Assembly: GCA_032622095.1 (NCBI GenBank)
Contig: CP136069.1
Span: forward strand, 160,445,043-160,509,042
Reading direction: 5' to 3'
Length of the DNA stretch: 64,000 nt
DNA from: Siphonodentalium dalli
Lineage: Eukaryota; Mollusca; Scaphopoda; Gadilida; Siphonodentaliidae
Shown one piece after another: positions 52,701-58,700 of the stretch. The position numbers and the translations under genes are program-made. How positions within the stretch are numbered: position 1 is the stretch's first letter; every line of letters starts with the position of its first letter. A model generated the notes under the pieces. That model made no database searches, was not told the DNA's origin, and saw nothing but the letters and a program-made list of their open reading frames with translations.

Positions 52701-55700
52701 TAAGACGAGATGAAGTTGTATGCGAAGTCGGATCACACCTTGTTGTCATCGAAGACCAATCCATGATGGACTATATATCGACCCTGTTGGGTATTCTATG
52801 TGGAAATGAATGTGAGTATATGATATATGCCACGTGGGACGGCCCATGTGCTAATTATGTTTTGTTAAGAAGCTTGGTAAGGGCTGACGAGAAATAAAGA
52901 ATCTACGTGGGAATGTAGGGCACAGATACAAGTATAAACAAATTCATCATTAATAACATTGTATAAAATGAAATATATAAAAATCCACCTGTTCGAGTGT
53001 TGTACATTCTATAGGAAATTATCTATATAGCCGCGTGGATCTGAGTAGCTATGATGGGCAAATATAATTGTATTTATCCATCACATGTGTCATCTACTAT
53101 ATATATAAAGGCTGCAAAAATAAACCATGGCTTTATTTTAGCACGTGCTAAAATAGAGCAAAAACGGCTACTTCAACTATCAATATAAAGGCAAGTGGTC
53201 GGAACTACAAGTACTGGACCCCGCAAGAGTTCACAAGGTGCCATCAAATAATACACTCGCTTCCATTCTATTTTAAGCGACATGACCCAGTTTTAATTCA
53301 ACTATATCTAAACGGGGTTATAAAATGAAATAGAAAATATCATGGAAGATTTAATTATAAATTATTAGTTATTAATGCTAATAATGTATTTTCAATGGAA
53401 GGGGAATAACTCTGTCATTACGATATAGAGTTATTCCCCTCATGTGAAACTAATACACTCTACACTAAAAATAGATGAAACTCAAGTACAAAAACACGTC
53501 GGTAACTCAACAAAAACAACATGTTCAGTTTATTTCACCGGATAAGTTGATAATACAATGTTTTGAAGCTTCCTCTTTCAAATGTTATATATATGTAAAA
53601 TGGTAATTAAATAAGTGAATACATCATCATCGTCATAATCATATGTTTCGGAACAAGTCATTCGACTTTTGGTTCTGATATACAACAATTGATTATATCT
53701 AGTGTCACAATAACTCAGTCATCATATCGGAACTTCAGACAGTATAGTCGACAGTCTAGCTGTGATTTGAACTCTGTCGGCGAAATGGAATTCTCAACGT
53801 GTTCGGAAAGTGCGTTCCAATGAACTACGACGCGTTGGGTGAAGATGTACTTTCCGAACTTCTTGTTAAGGGTTTTCATTTGCAGATTGAGGTTATGTCC
53901 TCATGTATTAGAATACGTTGCTTTCTTGAAAAGAGTTCATCTGTGTTAACGTTATAATGATTAAGTAGTACTTCTATGTTTCTATTAAAGTTGCATTATC
54001 CGAATTAACGCTACCAAATTACTATTTCGTTGGCTGGGGGGGGGGGGGGGGGGGGGGTAAGATAATATTTGATTCGAATCGAGGAACCCACCCATCAAAG
54101 CTCAGAGTGATCAGATATAGTTTTTTTAAGTTTGTTATTTCTCGAGATGTGCAATTTATTTGTGGTCCAGAAAAACCTTGTCAAACGGACGGTCTCTTAC
54201 AAAAGTGCAGACAAAGATGGATAACTCTAAAATCAAGTGGTAATATGTTGAACAATATGTTGATAAATAACACGTTTTGGGGCATTTGATACCACAGTTG
54301 ACAGTGGTTAGCAATATTTTGTTGCAATTATTCGATTCCGATAACTAAAGCGTATTTTGAAGAAATGTTGTGGTTGTATCGCGATGATATGGGGACCATC
54401 TGGTCGGATTGAGTACATTTAAGTCACCGCGCAGACACCTGTACTTTACGGACTTTAAGTTCAGTCGAACGAGTCGATTAAGGGATTAAGGGGAGTTACC
54501 ATTCGGTGCTTCCGACAATCCCGGGCTAGCCCCCCGAACCACTCACTTATATATCGCTGTAGTTAAGGTGTGTGAGCTGAGGTCCAGCCTGGTTTCACGA
54601 CGCTGAACTTTCTCTGAAGCGGTGCAATTCTATTGCAAATGAGAGTGTATGTTGCAATATTCAAGAATTTGCCTAACTAGGCTCTTTATATAAAGACGGC
54701 TAAACGTGTTCGGATCTAACGTTATATTTAGGACACCGATGATCCGATATGCCTTATTAAATATGGAGGTCATGTGAATGTCGAATTTAAGTATGGTATC
54801 CACATTAACACCGAGATCTTTTCGAAAGTGCTCTCCAGAATTGGTGGTTTGTTTGACACGTATGTTATGAAATACTCCTTCTGTGCTGTGGATTGTCATA
54901 TCCAATATCAACGACGTGAATTTTGTCCGAAGTAAACTTGAGCTGCCAAATATTTGACCACTTGCAGAAGGCAGCTGTAATTTTTTGTGTAAATTATCGT
55001 TATTTTGGTCTCCAAGTAGTGTCATCGGCGAAAATGTCACAAATTACTTCCAAACATTCACGGAGGTCGTTAATAAATACAACGAATAATATAGGGCCTA
55101 GAACACTTCCTGGGGCACACATCATGTAACATACATACTTCAAGTCCGAATAAGCAGAATTTACACACACCCTTTGACTCCTGTTGTTTAGAAATTATCA
55201 AGTCAAGAATTTTCAGATTGACTCCATAGAATCCGAGTTTTAGTAAAAGTCTTTCACGAGGAACCGAGTCAAACGCTTTGCTATCAACTGGTTTGTGTTC
55301 CTCCAATTTGGATGTGATGTATAACAGGCATTTTACTAATTGTGTCTTATTGTACGTGTCTGCCTAAATCCGTGCTGACAGTCTGCGAGTAGATTATTTT
55401 CATCCAAGTGTATGATGTGAGCCATTATGTGATCACTCAGATCCAAGAGACACTACCCCCACCAGTGACAGCCCTGCCACTACTGCATTGATTGTGTATG
55501 CACTACAGGGAAAACACTCTTATCACATGGAATATTTAAACGACAACACATGAGTGGGGTATGATCTCAGCTTTAATGCAACATTATAAGCTTGTCCTGC
55601 AGATAGCCCATACGCATGGAAACCAATTAAGCAGAGCCTTAGCTCTGACGAGAAGCCGAAGCAGAGAACGCTGAAGAAATACTTCTGTGCAGCGCAGGCA

Positions 55701-58700
55701 TGAGCATGGCCCGACGAGCAAGGTACGATTCGGAGCCGGCGCCCAAGAATTGCTACGAGGCGCCCTAAGCAATAAGCACACACGGCCAACAGGGAGAAGC
55801 CCAACGAGTGCGACGCAGGAATGGCAGTAGAGACCACTGGACAGCCCAACTCCCTATGGCTAAGCAACGGCGATGGGCGGGTAACACCACAGTTACCCCT
55901 GCAGGACGCACCAAAGCTGGATCAATGGCACTGATGATACAGCACCTGAAAGTGAAAACAAACAGCAGCAACGAGATTTAAACAAACAGGGCCATAGGCC
56001 CAAAACAAAATAGGCATCACATAACAATGAAGATGGCGTGCCACTTCGGGACGCCGAACAAAGCGGGGCATGGAGCTCCAAGGGGGGGGGGAGGGAGCGC
56101 GATACGTATAATTCCAAAGTAACTTGCTTTTTCCGTTACCGGAAGGAGGCAGCATTCCGGGCGGATGTAAAATGCGGACTTTAAGTTCGGCCGATACGGA
56201 ACGGATCGTACCGAAAAACCGGAATGTCTGCCGGATGACAGGATCAAAGAACCACATAAATCACCCCGAACCTTATCGGCCCTGGGTGCATTATGTGATC
56301 ACTCAGATCCAAGAGACACTACCACCACCAGTGACAGCCCTGCCACCACTGCATTGATTGTGTGTGCACTACAGGGGAAACACTCTTATCACATGGAATA
56401 TTTAAACGACAACACATGAGTGGGGTATGATCTCAGCTTTAATGCAACATTATAAGCTTGTCCTGCAGATAGCCCATACGCATGGAAACCAATTAAGCAG
56501 AGCCTTAACTCTGACGAGAAGCCGAAGCAGAGAACGCTGAAGAAATACTTCTGTGCAGCGCAGGCATGAGCATGGCCCGACGAGCAAGGTAGATTCGGAG
56601 CCGGCGCCCAAGAATTGCTACGAGGCGCCCTAAGCAATAAGCACACACGGCCAACAGGGAGAAGCCCAACGAGTGCGACGCAGGAATGGCAGTAGAGACC
56701 ACTGGACAGCCCAACTCCCTATGGCTAAGCAACGGCCTGGAATATTACACTCAGGCTACATTTCGAGAGCACTCTCGAATAAGCATTAGATGACTGCGCA
56801 GTCATAAACATACTAAGCTACTATTGATAAGCCACCCATCAAGGTTACCAGACAGGTTATAACGCTAAGTCGACACTACCACTACCACTATCTGCAGGAC
56901 CGCCATAGAGTGCGCAGCACTCCCCCAAACCAGGAGCTCCATGCCCAATGACATCAATGAAACAGTTAAACCACCGGGAAAACCATAGTGTCAGATGCCA
57001 GGAAGGTCCCCAGGGCGCCCTGGAGACTATTCAAGTAGAGAGCGTTGCCGACGGGGGATAGATGGATCTCATCTGAGGTTGCCGAACCTGGGGCGTCATG
57101 ACCAGCAGCCAAATGTTAGGGTCGATGGTCTCCCAAGGAGTAGCAATATTCTCAACCCACTTCAACCGAAATTGGGTATCGTACACCCGCCAGGCAGACC
57201 CCCCACATTTAGCAGCCGCCCAACGAATTGTGCGCAGGTAACGCAAAAGGGGCTGGGCCGACGATTCAGGGTGAACGTCGAGGTACACTGAAACGAAAGT
57301 GAGAAAAGCATCGGTCCACGAGTCAACAGACGTTATTGGAGCAGCATGCCCGCTTGGTGCAACGCGGATTCGCCCGGAAGCAGAGACAACCAACTGACGG
57401 GGGTCAGCTGTATGAATAGATGAGGCGGGTTCCTGCAGTTGATCCAAATTGATAAAATCGCCCCGGAAAATTTTGTCGCGAATAGACCGGGAAACGTGAG
57501 AGCCAAAACCGTCTGCCGCCGTAGGAATCGGCAAGGGGGCGTCCCAATGGGAGACCAGTGAGGATGGTAAGCTAATTAAGGGATTACCCGGATCAGTTCT
57601 GTCTCTTGCCGGAGCGTTCGGTCGGTGTATCACCGAAGCCACACGGGAATCCTCGCGGCGGCGGAGAGAAGTGGAGCTGTCGTCGGAACTGCTGCGTCGA
57701 CGTGTCGACAAAGGAGACGCTGATGGTGACCTGGATTCATAGTGCGGAAACTTGGGGCGCGGAGAACCATCCTGTCGGCGACGAGAATGACGACTGGGCT
57801 GACGACGAGGCTGACGAACAGGATCGCGGCCGCGTGAATGTGAAACCCGGCCACGGGAGGCGCGGCGTCCCCGGCCAGAGCCACGGACAGGCCTGCCGCG
57901 CGAATGCTGTCCACGGCCACGCACCCGTGAATCAGCCACAGATGACACACTTGCCGAAACCCGAGAAGAAGGCCTAACACGGTCACTGGAAGCAGGACCA
58001 GCACGAGACGAACTGGCAGATGCATCCGGTCGACTGCTACGAGACGAACGGGCGCGGGCCCGACCGTGAGATCCCATACGAACCATATGAGAAAGTTTAT
58101 TTTTTTAGTGCCACCGAACGACAAACACTGAAACAGGGAAACACGTGCGCGACCCACGAAAATAGGTCACGCCGACGGAACAGGACGCAGACAGAACGCA
58201 CAAGGAACAAGATGATAGACGAATAAATGAAGGCTGGTGAAGAAACACGGTGACGGATGGAAACAGATAGGAATTGACGACACACAACCGAGCGCGATAC
58301 GTATAATTCCAAAGTAACTTGCTTTTTCCGTTACCGGAAGGAGGCAGCATTCCGGCGGGTGTAAAATGCGGACTTTAAGTTCGGCCGATACGGAACGGAT
58401 CGTACCGAAAAACCGGAATGTCTGCCGGATGACAGGATCAAAGAACCACATAAATCACCCCGAACCTTATCGGCCCTGGGTGCATTAAAGATTCAGCAAC
58501 AAACAACTCCAGAATTTTAGACAATACGCATGTAAGACTAAAATACATGTACCAATATAGACTATACCAGTGAAGAGGTTCAAGTGATCGATTTTGGCTA
58601 TCTTATTGGGTAGATTCCGTTGACATCAGATGTCTTAAATGTCACTAATACTAATCATATAGAACATTAGTCCCACTTTAAGTCATCTGAAGTCAAAGGT

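Larger units (their letters stand above)
55423..58487 (-). mobile_element. Ngaro/DIRS-type non-autonomous retroelement with split direct repeats
   Basis: Order on the plus strand: A (55428-55871), a unique 223-bp piece, B (56095-56288), A' (56294-56736), the coding region, B' (58290-58482). A/A' and B/B' are direct repeats with a few indels. On the minus strand this is A1-ORF-B1-A2-B2, the split-direct-repeat order of Ngaro-type DIRS elements. CATTA stands at both ends (55423-55427, 58483-58487) and at the B/A' junction (56289-56293). Only the gag-like ORF is left; reverse transcriptase, RNase H and tyrosine recombinase are missing between 56737 and 57030. The element is inserted in the CR1-like LINE, whose frame resumes at 58488. 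Confidence 0.8.

Noticed and set aside
52580-52897. Single-exon lectin ORF of 105 aa starting at 52580
   Set aside because: The first 14 codons lie before a good splice acceptor in the right phase, and the domain is completed by the exon at 60450, not by read-through after the donor at 52811.
55436-56740. Direct repeats A/A' as LTRs of a solo or short LTR retrotransposon
   Set aside because: The order A-B-A'-ORF-B' with a joined B/A' junction and no TG..CA ends or target duplication fits split direct repeats, not LTRs.
57606-58157. ORFs overlapping the gag-like gene in other frames
   Set aside because: Shadows of a GC-rich coding frame; the 351-codon frame has the recognisable C-terminal block.
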